From the NCBI GenBank assembly GCA_023664385.1, contig JAMPFU010000006.1, forward strand, positions 1-64,000: 64,000 nt of DNA, given 5' to 3'. The notes beneath the pieces were generated by a model. The model saw nothing but the letters and a program-made list of their open reading frames with translations. It was not told where the DNA came from and made no database searches. Numbering within the stretch: the first letter of the stretch is position 1; the number at the start of each line of letters is the position of its first letter. This stretch comes from Clostridium sp. GTDB taxonomy: Bacteria > Bacillota > Clostridia > Lachnospirales > Lachnospiraceae. This document shows, in pieces, positions 15,234-23,285 of this stretch. The position numbers and the translations under genes were made by a program.

Positions 15234-16421
15234 TCATATCCGTTTCAATCTTTCAAGCAGTTCCTCATCCGTTAATTTGAAAACATTGTCTATAATCCAA
15301 ATGTGCATATCCTTCGCTCTCTGCTTGAAAAACTGTGTTCCCGTAGTATCATCGCATGGCCTTGCAAGTATAAGCGCCTTTCTTGCATACTTTCCGCCAA
15401 ATTTTCTCGATACGGTCTCAAGCTCATGGAGCGCTGCGCCTCCTGCCTTCCCACTCTTGCAGGAAATGAATATCGGGCATACCTTTCTCATAAGGATAAC
15501 ATCTATCTCATTTATCGTATCGTACCCCGGGTTATTGATATCATGCAATTCGCCATCCCAATCTATATGGGCGCCTATCAGTGCATCGGAAAACAAATAT
15601 CCGTCCCTTGTCGCCACCTCGTAAACATGCAGCTCCAAAATATTTCCCGCCTTACCGATTATTCTTTTTATCATATTGTTTTTATATTTAAAATAAACAC
15701 GCTTGCCCGCCTCGCTGTATTCCTTGATAAGTCCTGCCTGATGCAAGTCACGAAGAAGCTGTATCGCCTCGCCCAAAGGATTTCTGAACAGCTCTACCCA
15801 GCCGTCATGCTGATCGGGCATGCTTTTTCTAAGCTCATCTATACGTGCGCAAAATCTGTTCCAATTGCCCTTGTGCTTTTGACAAATCTTCCATGCCGCC
15901 CTTACATCCTGCCTGAACTCATCATTGAAATTCCACACGGAATAATTGCCCGTCTGCTTTGTAAGCAAGCCTCCATGTAAGATTATGTCATCCGCTATGC
16001 TTAAGCTGTAATGGTAATCGGAGGTCACAACCTCTGAGCCCCTTATATCAATCTCCGTTCCCGTAAACGGGTCAATTCTGAGCTTGCTTATATCCATTCT
16101 TGCCGCAATACATCCAAGGGCAATCAGTATAATCTCGCTTCCTCCCGTAAGCTCGAAGCGAACGCCCGGATTTTCCCTTATAATGTCCGTCATCATGGCA
16201 ATGGCGCCGTCAAGATTATCCTTTGGCACCTCAATAAATTCAAGCTCCGTATCGGGACATTTGTTATCACGAAACTGCTTAATATCATTTATACGCTTTG
16301 TTATCATATTATCCTTGTGCCCCAAAAAAATAATTTTTTCCGGTCTGTACTTTATCATAGCCATAACATTTTCCAAGGGCTCCTCAGAATAAAACTCTAC
16401 CATAACCTTTGTGCGACCCAT
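15234..16421 (-). CDS. CARF-domain nuclease, Card1/DUF1887-like
   Basis: A 395-residue protein of the DUF1887 group that includes Card1/Can2. The N-terminal CARF domain contains the ELTGGSE signature at residues 90-96. A winged-helix linker follows. The C-terminal PD-(D/E)XK domain has NEID (Asp307) and FISCK (Lys322). The position two before Lys is Ser320 rather than Glu. Known relatives bind cyclic tetra-adenylate made by type III CRISPR complexes and then cut DNA or RNA. No cas genes lie in this window. The ribosome site AGGGG precedes the ATG. Confidence 0.85.
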   Translation of the reverse strand: MGRTKVMVEFYSEEPLENVMAMIKYRPEKIIFLGHKDNMITKRINDIKQFRDNKCPDTELEFIEVPKDNLDGAIAMMTDIIRENPGVRFELTGGSEIILIALGCIAARMDISKLRIDPFTGTEIDIRGSEVVTSDYHYSLSIADDIILHGGLLTKQTGNYSVWNFNDEFRQDVRAAWKICQKHKGNWNRFCARIDELRKSMPDQHDGWVELFRNPLGEAIQLLRDLHQAGLIKEYSEAGKRVYFKYKNNMIKRIIGKAGNILELHVYEVATRDGYLFSDALIGAHIDWDGELHDINNPGYDTINEIDVILMRKVCPIFISCKSGKAGGAALHELETVSRKFGGKYARKALILARPCDDTTGTQFFKQRAKDMHIWIIDNVFKLTDEELLERLKRI

Positions 16422-16570
16422 GCTCAGCTACCCCTTCTGCTTTCGGTTTTATTTTCTTACTTATATTATACTTTTTATATTGAAATATAGCAACAAAATA
16501 CTAGAATATTTTAATGTACTGTGTTAAAATGTTTTAATGTAAAATTGTAGTAAGTTTGGAGGACATTTCG

Positions 16571-17698
16571 ATGAAGGCTTTATATAAAAGAATCGTAACT
16601 CTCGGCATGATAAGTGCAACCCTGATTCTCGGCTGGGTATACTGTATGGCAGAATACCGTAATTCCCCAGCATATATTATTGTCGTTTCACTTGCACTTG
16701 TCATATCCGTTTATGCTTTATTACTTGCTCTTATGGATTTACACAGCGCAAAAGAGGAGGACGTGCGAAAATATATAGATAACGCAGTAGCATCTCTCAT
16801 TTCAAAAGAAGATGACATAACCGTAAAGCTCAGTAAGGCTTCCTATATTCAGGTACGCAACATATCAGAGGTTATTACACGTATGGAGGACTCAAATGCC
16901 GTAAGCTCTGAACGGCTTGAGCGTATTATAAAGAGAACAACCTCCTCCTCAAAGCAAAACACTACAGAGTCAATCAATAAAGCACTGAAGTTTTTATTAA
17001 AATATAATGATGCAAACACGAATAAGCTTGTTGCTTCCGTAGATACGCTGACAAGTGATTTGGAGAAGCTGACTACCCTTGTGGACAAATGCTCCGAGGA
17101 TGAGCGTGCTGCATTTGCAGAAGCCATAAGCGCCCTTTCAGATGACGTCATGCAGGTACAAAACAGAATTGCCTCCATGTCAAGCAAAATTTCAGGACTT
17201 TCAGTAGACACTGCTTCCGATGCATCCAAGGACAGCCTTGACATATTTGAGGAGGACGTTGATGCTGACGAGCTTCCTGATTTTGAGGACTTAATGGAAG
17301 CTGCGGACGAGACGGAGGAGAATTTAGAGTTTGCCACAGATGATGAGATTACCGATGCTGACGAGGTTTCCGTTGAGGAGGCGATAGAGGCAGCAGCCAA
17401 AGCAGATGTAATACCTTTCCCAAGTGACGAGGACGATAATGTTGCTGATAAAACAGAAGAACCAGCACCTGCAGGTGGCGACTCCAACAAGCAGCTTTCA
17501 CCAGATGAAATTGCTGCATTATTTGCTCAGGCAGCGCCTGCATCTGAGCCTGAACCGGCTGACGAGCCTGACATATCCTTAGACGATATTATTGATGATA
17601 AAATAGAAGAGCCATCACCTACAGCACCTGTAAGTGACGACTCTAATAAACAACTTTCTCCTGAAGAAATCGCTGCACTGTTTGCATCGATTCAATAA
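16571..17698 (+). CDS. Membrane coiled-coil protein with repeated FliM-like EIAALF motif
   Basis: A 375-residue protein starting at 16571 behind TTGGAGG. Two membrane segments (about residues 6-28 and 33-57) are followed by a long predicted coiled coil and a very acidic tail. The tail carries the peptide LSPDEIAALFAQ and, at the very end, LSPEEIAALFASIQ, each preceded by DSNKQ. This resembles the LSQxEIDALL peptide of FliM and FliN/FliY that binds CheY-P or motor parts. No enzymatic domain is seen. A scaffold near the membrane is likely, and the binding partner is inferred only. A hairpin follows the stop. Confidence 0.6.
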   Translation: MKALYKRIVTLGMISATLILGWVYCMAEYRNSPAYIIVVSLALVISVYALLLALMDLHSAKEEDVRKYIDNAVASLISKEDDITVKLSKASYIQVRNISEVITRMEDSNAVSSERLERIIKRTTSSSKQNTTESINKALKFLLKYNDANTNKLVASVDTLTSDLEKLTTLVDKCSEDERAAFAEAISALSDDVMQVQNRIASMSSKISGLSVDTASDASKDSLDIFEEDVDADELPDFEDLMEAADETEENLEFATDDEITDADEVSVEEAIEAAAKADVIPFPSDEDDNVADKTEEPAPAGGDSNKQLSPDEIAALFAQAAPASEPEPADEPDISLDDIIDDKIEEPSPTAPVSDDSNKQLSPEEIAALFASIQ

Positions 17699-17732
17699 TA
17701 GCTATGGAGCTGCCTCAGCTCCACATAGCTAT
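17698..17732. terminator. Hairpin between convergent genes
   Basis: A 15-bp stem pairs ATAGCTATGGAGCTG (17698-17712) with CAGCTCC-ACATAGCTAT (17716-17732), with small irregularities. It separates the converging genes at 16571 and 17732. No long T run follows on either side. Confidence 0.5.
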
Positions 17733-18079
17733 CATTGGGAGAAATATTTGGTGTACGCCTGCACAAACTCCAAATATTTATATTTTGATATTGATACCAT
17801 ATCGCCGTTTTTCATATATACATCCGTTCGATTATAATGCTCAATATAGTTCATATTTACCAGATAACCCTTATGTATCCTGAAAAAATCAGGCTTCAGC
17901 TCTTTCTCTAACTCACCGATTCTTCCATAGCACTCAATACTTTCATCTGCCAATGATATGGAAATCTTATGGTCGTTGCTCTCAATGTAATAAATATCTT
18001 CTGCATAAATCGTTCGGGCACTTTCCCCTTTTCCTATGGTAATTTTCTTCCTGCCATCGTCACCCCTCGTTATAAGCAA
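17732..18079 (-). CDS. Stand-alone LytTR DNA-binding protein
   Basis: The 115 residues are essentially one LytTR domain: IYAEDIYYIESNDHKISI, then FFRIHKGYLVNMNYI and SKYKYLEF. There is no receiver domain. The start is the TTG at 18077-18079, since GGAGGTGG lies about 7 nt upstream. LytTR proteins bind paired direct repeats and usually regulate envelope or virulence genes. Stand-alone forms are often controlled by a membrane partner, but none is adjacent here. It lies 57 bp downstream of the gene at 18136-18801. Confidence 0.85.
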   Translation of the reverse strand: MLITRGDDGRKKITIGKGESARTIYAEDIYYIESNDHKISISLADESIECYGRIGELEKELKPDFFRIHKGYLVNMNYIEHYNRTDVYMKNGDMVSISKYKYLEFVQAYTKYFSQ

Positions 18080-18135
18080 CCTTATCCACCTCCAGCCATT
18101 TCTTATGCCGCATATATTTTGTATACAAATAGACT

Positions 18136-18801
18136 TTATCCCTTGTAATCATATTTACTTTTATATCCACTGGCTGTTTTTCCTCCCGGCAGATAGCTGC
18201 TTGAGGAATTATCCAAATTAGCCTCAGCATTATCTCCAATATGAGCCGCCGTATAAGACAGCTTTTCCAAAAATGAATTGCTGCCTCCAAACATTTTTTC
18301 AAGCTTCTCCATGGATGCCGAATTAAACTTAGATTTATCAATGCTAAGCGCTCCATTACTCTCAACCGTTATTCCAAGCTCTGCAAGCTCCTCCTTATTT
18401 TCCTCAGTAAGCTCATTCAAGCTGTTACGGTAAAACGTATTCAGCGTTCCCGGTGTAAATTTCATTGCAGAAAGCATATCATTGTAGCTTTCCACCAAGG
18501 CTTCTGCGTTCTTATAGAGCTCGCTTGTATCACCGCTCTCCTTCGCCTTACTCATAACGCTGTCCTTTTTGTTGTCAGAAAGCTTATCCGCATAGCTAAT
18601 AAGCTTATCTGCCGCCTTGCTTAAATCCTCATATTTACCAAGCTTTACAGAAGAAACGGCAGCGCCTGCCTTTGTGTTCATAACATTGAATAACGAGCTG
18701 GAGGCATTTTCATCCCTCATATAATCCAAAAGACTGTGATGCTGGAGACTTACGCCTGCCTTGCCCATATTTTCACTAAGCATCTGTGATGTAATTCTCA
18801 T
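18136..18801 (-). CDS. Hypothetical protein with flagellin-like N-terminus
   Basis: A 221-residue protein with no signal peptide or membrane segment. The N-terminus MRITSQMLSENMGKAGVSLQ resembles the D0 helix of flagellin/FlgL-type axial proteins (MRIT-x-x-M pattern). The middle is helical and Lys/Glu-rich, somewhat like the filament-capping region of FliD. The C-terminus is Gly/Ser/Tyr-rich. AAAGGAG about 9 nt upstream supports the start. I do not recognise a named family. Possibly a flagellum-associated protein. Confidence 0.6.
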   Translation of the reverse strand: MRITSQMLSENMGKAGVSLQHHSLLDYMRDENASSSLFNVMNTKAGAAVSSVKLGKYEDLSKAADKLISYADKLSDNKKDSVMSKAKESGDTSELYKNAEALVESYNDMLSAMKFTPGTLNTFYRNSLNELTEENKEELAELGITVESNGALSIDKSKFNSASMEKLEKMFGGSNSFLEKLSYTAAHIGDNAEANLDNSSSSYLPGGKTASGYKSKYDYKG

Positions 18802-18963
18802 ATAACTTCCATCTCCTTTTATAACTTTCTGTATTTTTTATCGTCAAATAAATGCAATATCAATACCAAAATTACGCCAATGGACGCAAAATTGACGTAA
18901 ATGGACATGCAACATTTAAAAAAGCCGCACATATACATATAAGAAAGCTTATAGGGTATATGC

Positions 18964-19473
18964 ATGAATACATTGCCAAATAACCATGTACTTACAAATA
19001 TACTATATGGCGTCTGTCCTGATGCCGTTGCGGACATACTTGGAGGAAAATCCTATCCCGGGATAAAAGGCAGGGTAAAATTTTACCATACAGCCTATGG
19101 CGGGATTTTAATTGAGTCAGAAATGTATAATCTACCAAAAAAAGCCCCTGAGGGCTCGCCGAATTTTTTTGGTTTCCATATACATGAAAATGGTGACTGT
19201 TCAGATAATTTTGAAAAAACAGGTGGACATTACAATCCCTTAAACAGACAGCACCCATATCACGCAGGAGACATGCCGCCCCTTATTTCAGCAGACGGAT
19301 ATGCATGGTCTGTCTTTTATGACCTTAGTCTGAGCATCGAAGAAATCATAGATAAGTCTGTAGTCGTACACGATATGGCAGACGATTTCACATCACAGCC
19401 TGCCGGAAATTCGGGCAGTAAAATCGCCTGCGGCATGATAAGACCTTATCAATTTTCCTCGCTTTCAATCTGA
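18964..19473 (+). CDS. sodC: Cu/Zn superoxide dismutase family protein
   Basis: A 169-residue SodC-type protein. All metal ligands are visible: His72 and His74 (HIHENGDC), bridging His89 (GGHYNP), His97, His100 and Asp103 (HPYHAGD), and His136 (VVVHD). Cys79 and Cys156 fit the conserved disulfide. It converts superoxide to peroxide. There is no signal peptide, so it would be cytoplasmic, unlike most bacterial SodC. The ribosome site is weak (AGGGT). Its end overlaps the convergent gene at 19449 by 25 bp. Confidence 0.9.
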   Translation: MNTLPNNHVLTNILYGVCPDAVADILGGKSYPGIKGRVKFYHTAYGGILIESEMYNLPKKAPEGSPNFFGFHIHENGDCSDNFEKTGGHYNPLNRQHPYHAGDMPPLISADGYAWSVFYDLSLSIEEIIDKSVVVHDMADDFTSQPAGNSGSKIACGMIRPYQFSSLSI

Positions 19474-19901
19474 TATACCTGACTTTCCGCTTTTGTGGCA
19501 AGCTCATTTGCCTTTAGCTCAAGCTCATCCAAATAGCGCTTCATTCTCGGATAGGTCGTAACATCCTTGTAAATAAAATACAACGCAAATATCATTAAAA
19601 ATGCTGCCAAAACCGTAGAGAAAATCTCGGAAATACCAAGAACAGGCAACGCCTTATATACGGTCGCACTCGTTCCAACTAAAGAAACTATCGTCCTTAG
19701 ATATGCAAGATGTGTCTGTTCTGCCGATAAACGGCTGTTGTGAAACGCAAGATCTGTTCGTATTTTAGAAAGCTCCGTACGCTCCACGGCAAGATTATTC
19801 TGATTAAATGCCATTGCCTGCTTCTTCTTCATGCTGTCTGGTATTTTCCTCGGTGTACCGGACTCAAGCTCCGTCCTAAAAGAATCCTTTTTACTGCTCA
19901 T
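19449..19901 (-). CDS. DUF202 membrane protein
   Basis: A 150-residue protein. The conserved DUF202 block (LAVERTELSKIRTDLAFHN, then LAYLRTIVSLVG) covers residues 38-75. A second membrane segment follows at about 90-112, and the C-terminal helix is charged. AAGGAGG precedes the ATG closely. The family has no assigned activity. A dispersed repeat (AGCAAAACGCATTATTT and TTGTGCAATATAGACA) lies immediately upstream, at 19921-19972. Confidence 0.8.
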   Translation of the reverse strand: MSSKKDSFRTELESGTPRKIPDSMKKKQAMAFNQNNLAVERTELSKIRTDLAFHNSRLSAEQTHLAYLRTIVSLVGTSATVYKALPVLGISEIFSTVLAAFLMIFALYFIYKDVTTYPRMKRYLDELELKANELATKAESQVYQIESEEN

Positions 19902-20119
19902 TGAACAACCTCCTTATGATACTGTCTATATTGCACAACTTGGTTTTAAAAATAATGCGTTTTGCTCATCTTTATATGTTCCAATGATTCTATACAGCTT
20001 AAAATGATATATCATTACCCTCATTATATTCGGAAAGTCTATTTTTGTAAATTACTAACCAAAAATGATTCTAAATATGATATAATTAGACAATATATTT
20101 TTTAAGGAAGAGTTTGGCT

Positions 20120-22027
20120 ATGAATATTCAAATGCAAATAGGCGGATTATGTCTCATATTGCTTGTTTTTTACTGCTGTAAGCGCCGTAAGACGCTGGGC
20201 TTTTACAGTGGTAAGCTTTTTATGATGATTTTGTATCTTACCTTTGGCTGCGTTATACTTGATATTCTCTCCATCATTCTGATTGTAAATCAAAATTTTC
20301 TTCCGTTATGGCTTGTGAACCTTGAATGTAAAGCATATCTCATTTCCCTCGGCAGTATATGTGGCATGATGCTTATATATGCAAGTGCAGACATCAGACA
20401 TCTTGCAAAGGCTGACAGCTTTACCATCTGCATTTCTGCTGTGGTAATCGCAACCTCAATAGCTGTTGCCTTATCGCCAATCAGCCTTTACCAAAAAGAC
20501 AATGTAACTTATACATACGGAACGGCATGCAACATCACGTATGTAGGTGCATTTCTTCTTATTATGACTACATTTTTCGAGCTGATTGTACACGGAAAAA
20601 CGATGAACCCAAAACGCAGGAGTGCTCTTGCTTTTTGGCTTATCATATGGGTTGTGGCATGTCTGATACAATTTTTTAACAAGGAATTTCTCCTTGTTGG
20701 CTTTGCAACATCACTTGGTATCGCCATGCTGTTTTTTGAGCTTGAAAATCCTGAATTATATATAGACAGCGGCACAGGCTTTTATAACAGTTATGCATTT
20801 GGAGAATTTATCAGACAAAAATACAGATTAGCCGAGGATATCTCCGGGATAGTCATTTCCTTGGAGGATATTCACGAAAAGGATTTCCAGGTAACACAGA
20901 TAGAGCTTGCAATGGTGGAGGTAAAGCAGTTTTTAAAGCAAATATCTGACGCAACGGTATTTAAAACTGACGGAAGGGAATTTACGCTGTTATTTGAAAG
21001 CACTGATGACATGGAGGAAACACGCCTTGTCATTGAGGAACGCTTTGAAAAGCAATGGCTCACGGGAAATGACAGCATTGCAAATGGCGGCTCCATTTTT
21101 TTACAGCCAAATTATTTAGTGATTCCATCCGGCTCCATAGCCAGCAATGCCGAGGAAATGTTAGGTCTGCTGCGATATTTCCGTCTGCACTGTGACGATA
21201 TGCTTGACGACTACACAATGATACTTGACGAGAATATGATTGCAGGCAAAAAAAGCCGTGACGAAATGCTGGAGGCAACCGTCAGTGCCATCAAGGAGGA
21301 CCGCATAGAGGTATTTTATCAGCCGATATACTCGGTTTCAGAAAAGAAATTTGTGTCCGCCGAGGCATTAGTGCGCATCATAAACACCGACGGCAGCATC
21401 ATACCGCCTTATCTTTTTATTCCAATTGCCGAGGAAACAGGGCTTATATCACAAATAGGCGAGCTTGTGTTTGAAAAAACCTGCCGTTTTATAAAAGAAC
21501 AAAATCTTGAACAGTATGGCATACAGTTTATTGACGTAAACCTTTCAGTTATACAGTGCGAAAATGAAACGCTTGCTGATACCTTTATCGGCATTATGGA
21601 ACAGCAGGGGCTTCCTCCACGCTATATCAGCTTAGAGATTACCGAGTCATCTGCAATGATGAAAAAGAATATTATGCTTGAAAATATGAACCGCCTGATT
21701 GACTACGGCGTTATATTTGCGTTGGATGATTTTGGAAACGGACAATCCAACTTAAATTATATTGTGGACATGCCTGTCAAAATTGTTAAATTTGATTTTG
21801 ACATGACGCAGGCATATTTCAAAACAAAAAAAGCAAAGTTTGTTTTGGAGGCGTCTGCAAAAATGATACATGACATGCACCTTAAAATTGTGTCTGAGGG
21901 TGTGGAAACTGCCGAGCAGTTTCAGGTTATTTCAGACCTCGGAATAGATTACATTCAGGGTTATTATTTTTCAAAGCCACTGAATGCCGATTCGTTTATT
22001 GCATTTCTTAAAGATAAAAACAAATAA
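20120..22027 (+). CDS. Seven-TM EAL-domain c-di-GMP phosphodiesterase
   Basis: A protein of about 635 residues. Seven hydrophobic segments occupy residues 1-215. A degenerate GGDEF-like region follows (no GGDEF signature, residues 215-370), then a complete EAL domain (about 390-630). The EAL catalytic residues are present: EAL itself, the Asn in DVNLS, EITES, DDFGNG, the Lys in VKFD, EGVET and QGYYFSKP. It should therefore hydrolyse c-di-GMP in response to a signal sensed by the membrane part. AAGGAAG about 9 nt before the ATG sets the start. It is transcribed alone. Confidence 0.9.
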   Translation: MNIQMQIGGLCLILLVFYCCKRRKTLGFYSGKLFMMILYLTFGCVILDILSIILIVNQNFLPLWLVNLECKAYLISLGSICGMMLIYASADIRHLAKADSFTICISAVVIATSIAVALSPISLYQKDNVTYTYGTACNITYVGAFLLIMTTFFELIVHGKTMNPKRRSALAFWLIIWVVACLIQFFNKEFLLVGFATSLGIAMLFFELENPELYIDSGTGFYNSYAFGEFIRQKYRLAEDISGIVISLEDIHEKDFQVTQIELAMVEVKQFLKQISDATVFKTDGREFTLLFESTDDMEETRLVIEERFEKQWLTGNDSIANGGSIFLQPNYLVIPSGSIASNAEEMLGLLRYFRLHCDDMLDDYTMILDENMIAGKKSRDEMLEATVSAIKEDRIEVFYQPIYSVSEKKFVSAEALVRIINTDGSIIPPYLFIPIAEETGLISQIGELVFEKTCRFIKEQNLEQYGIQFIDVNLSVIQCENETLADTFIGIMEQQGLPPRYISLEITESSAMMKKNIMLENMNRLIDYGVIFALDDFGNGQSNLNYIVDMPVKIVKFDFDMTQAYFKTKKAKFVLEASAKMIHDMHLKIVSEGVETAEQFQVISDLGIDYIQGYYFSKPLNADSFIAFLKDKNK

Positions 22028-22063
22028 TGCGGTGCACCTCGTCTTCACTGCATTACAGCCAAA

Positions 22064-23284
22064 TCACAGCTCATTAGAAACCTGAAAGATATAAAATTTC
22101 AGATAATAGGACTCCTCCGCCGCCCACAATATCGGGTGGTCGGGTGCCTGCGTCTTAAACTCCACCTGTCTGAGCCTTTTGTGTACATTGCCCGCCGCCT
22201 GACGGATTGTCTTTGTGAAAAGCTCGTAATCCATAAAATGCGAGCAGGAGCAGGTCACAAGAAAGCCCCCGTCACGGACAAGCTTCATACCCCTCAAATT
22301 TATCTCACGATAGCCCTTCACTGCATTTTTTATGGAGCTTCTTGACTTTGTAAATGCTGGCGGGTCAAGGATTACCACATCATAGGTTTTCCCCTCCTGC
22401 TCCATTCTCGGAAGAAACTCAAATACATCGTCACATACAAAATGTACCCTGTCCTCAAGGAAATTGAGCCTTGCATTTTCCTTCGCCTGCTTTATTGCAA
22501 GCTCCGAGGCGTCAACGCCGACAACAGACCTTGCACCTGCCGCTGCCGCATTTAACGCAAAAGAGCCCGTATGGGTAAAGCAGTCCAATACCTCCGCATC
22601 CTTACAGATGCCATGTATGGCTTTCCTGTTATATTTTTGGTCAAGGAAAAAACCTGTCTTTTGTCCGTCCTCAACATCGACAATGTATTTTACTCCGTTT
22701 TCAACGATTTGAACCTTTGTGTCAAATGGCGCACCAATAAAGCCCTTGCTTCTTTGCATACCTTCCTTTTCCCTTACCTTGGCATCGCTCCGCTCATAAA
22801 CGCCCCTTATGGAAATACCGTCCTCCGCAAGAATTTCCTTCAGTATTTCAACAATGTCAAGCTTCAGCCTGTCTATTCCAAGTGCAAGAGACTCAACGAC
22901 AAGCACGTCCGCAAACTTATCTATGACAATGCCGGGCAAAAAATCAGCCTCGCCAAATATAAGCCTGCAACAGCTTATATCTACCGTTTTCTTTCTGTAT
23001 TCCCACGCATTTTTTATTCTCAAACGCAAAAAATTGCTGTCAAGCTCCTGCTTCGCATTTCTTGTCAGCATTCTTATCATAATCTTTGATTTTCTGTTTA
23101 TAAAGCCCTTTCCCATAGGGTATCCGTCAAAGTCACGGACAATTACCATATCTCCGTCCTCACAGACACCCATAACGCTCTCAAGCTCGTTGTCATATAT
23201 CCATGCGCCGCCTGCCTTTATGGTTCTTCCCTCACCCTTTTTCAGCACGGCGACTGCGTTTGCTTCATATTTTTTATATTCCAT
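22064..23284 (-). CDS. RlmI-like 23S rRNA cytosine-5 methyltransferase
   Basis: A 406-residue class I SAM methyltransferase. It has an N-terminal PUA-like domain (residues 1-75), an EEHD-type linker, the SAM motif DCFTHTGSFALNAAAAGA near 230, DVVILDPPAF near 300 and the CSCSH cysteines near 350. This matches RlmI, which forms m5C in 23S rRNA. The start at 23284 follows GAGGGA inside the end of the upstream gene, whose TAA lies at 23286-23288, so the two are coupled. Confidence 0.85.
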   Translation of the reverse strand: MEYKKYEANAVAVLKKGEGRTIKAGGAWIYDNELESVMGVCEDGDMVIVRDFDGYPMGKGFINRKSKIMIRMLTRNAKQELDSNFLRLRIKNAWEYRKKTVDISCCRLIFGEADFLPGIVIDKFADVLVVESLALGIDRLKLDIVEILKEILAEDGISIRGVYERSDAKVREKEGMQRSKGFIGAPFDTKVQIVENGVKYIVDVEDGQKTGFFLDQKYNRKAIHGICKDAEVLDCFTHTGSFALNAAAAGARSVVGVDASELAIKQAKENARLNFLEDRVHFVCDDVFEFLPRMEQEGKTYDVVILDPPAFTKSRSSIKNAVKGYREINLRGMKLVRDGGFLVTCSCSHFMDYELFTKTIRQAAGNVHKRLRQVEFKTQAPDHPILWAAEESYYLKFYIFQVSNEL

Positions 23285-23285
23285 C

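Noticed and set aside
16849..17490. Minus-strand Ser/Ala-rich 213-codon frame
   Set aside because: It is antisense to the acidic coiled-coil protein at 16571, with no ribosome site.
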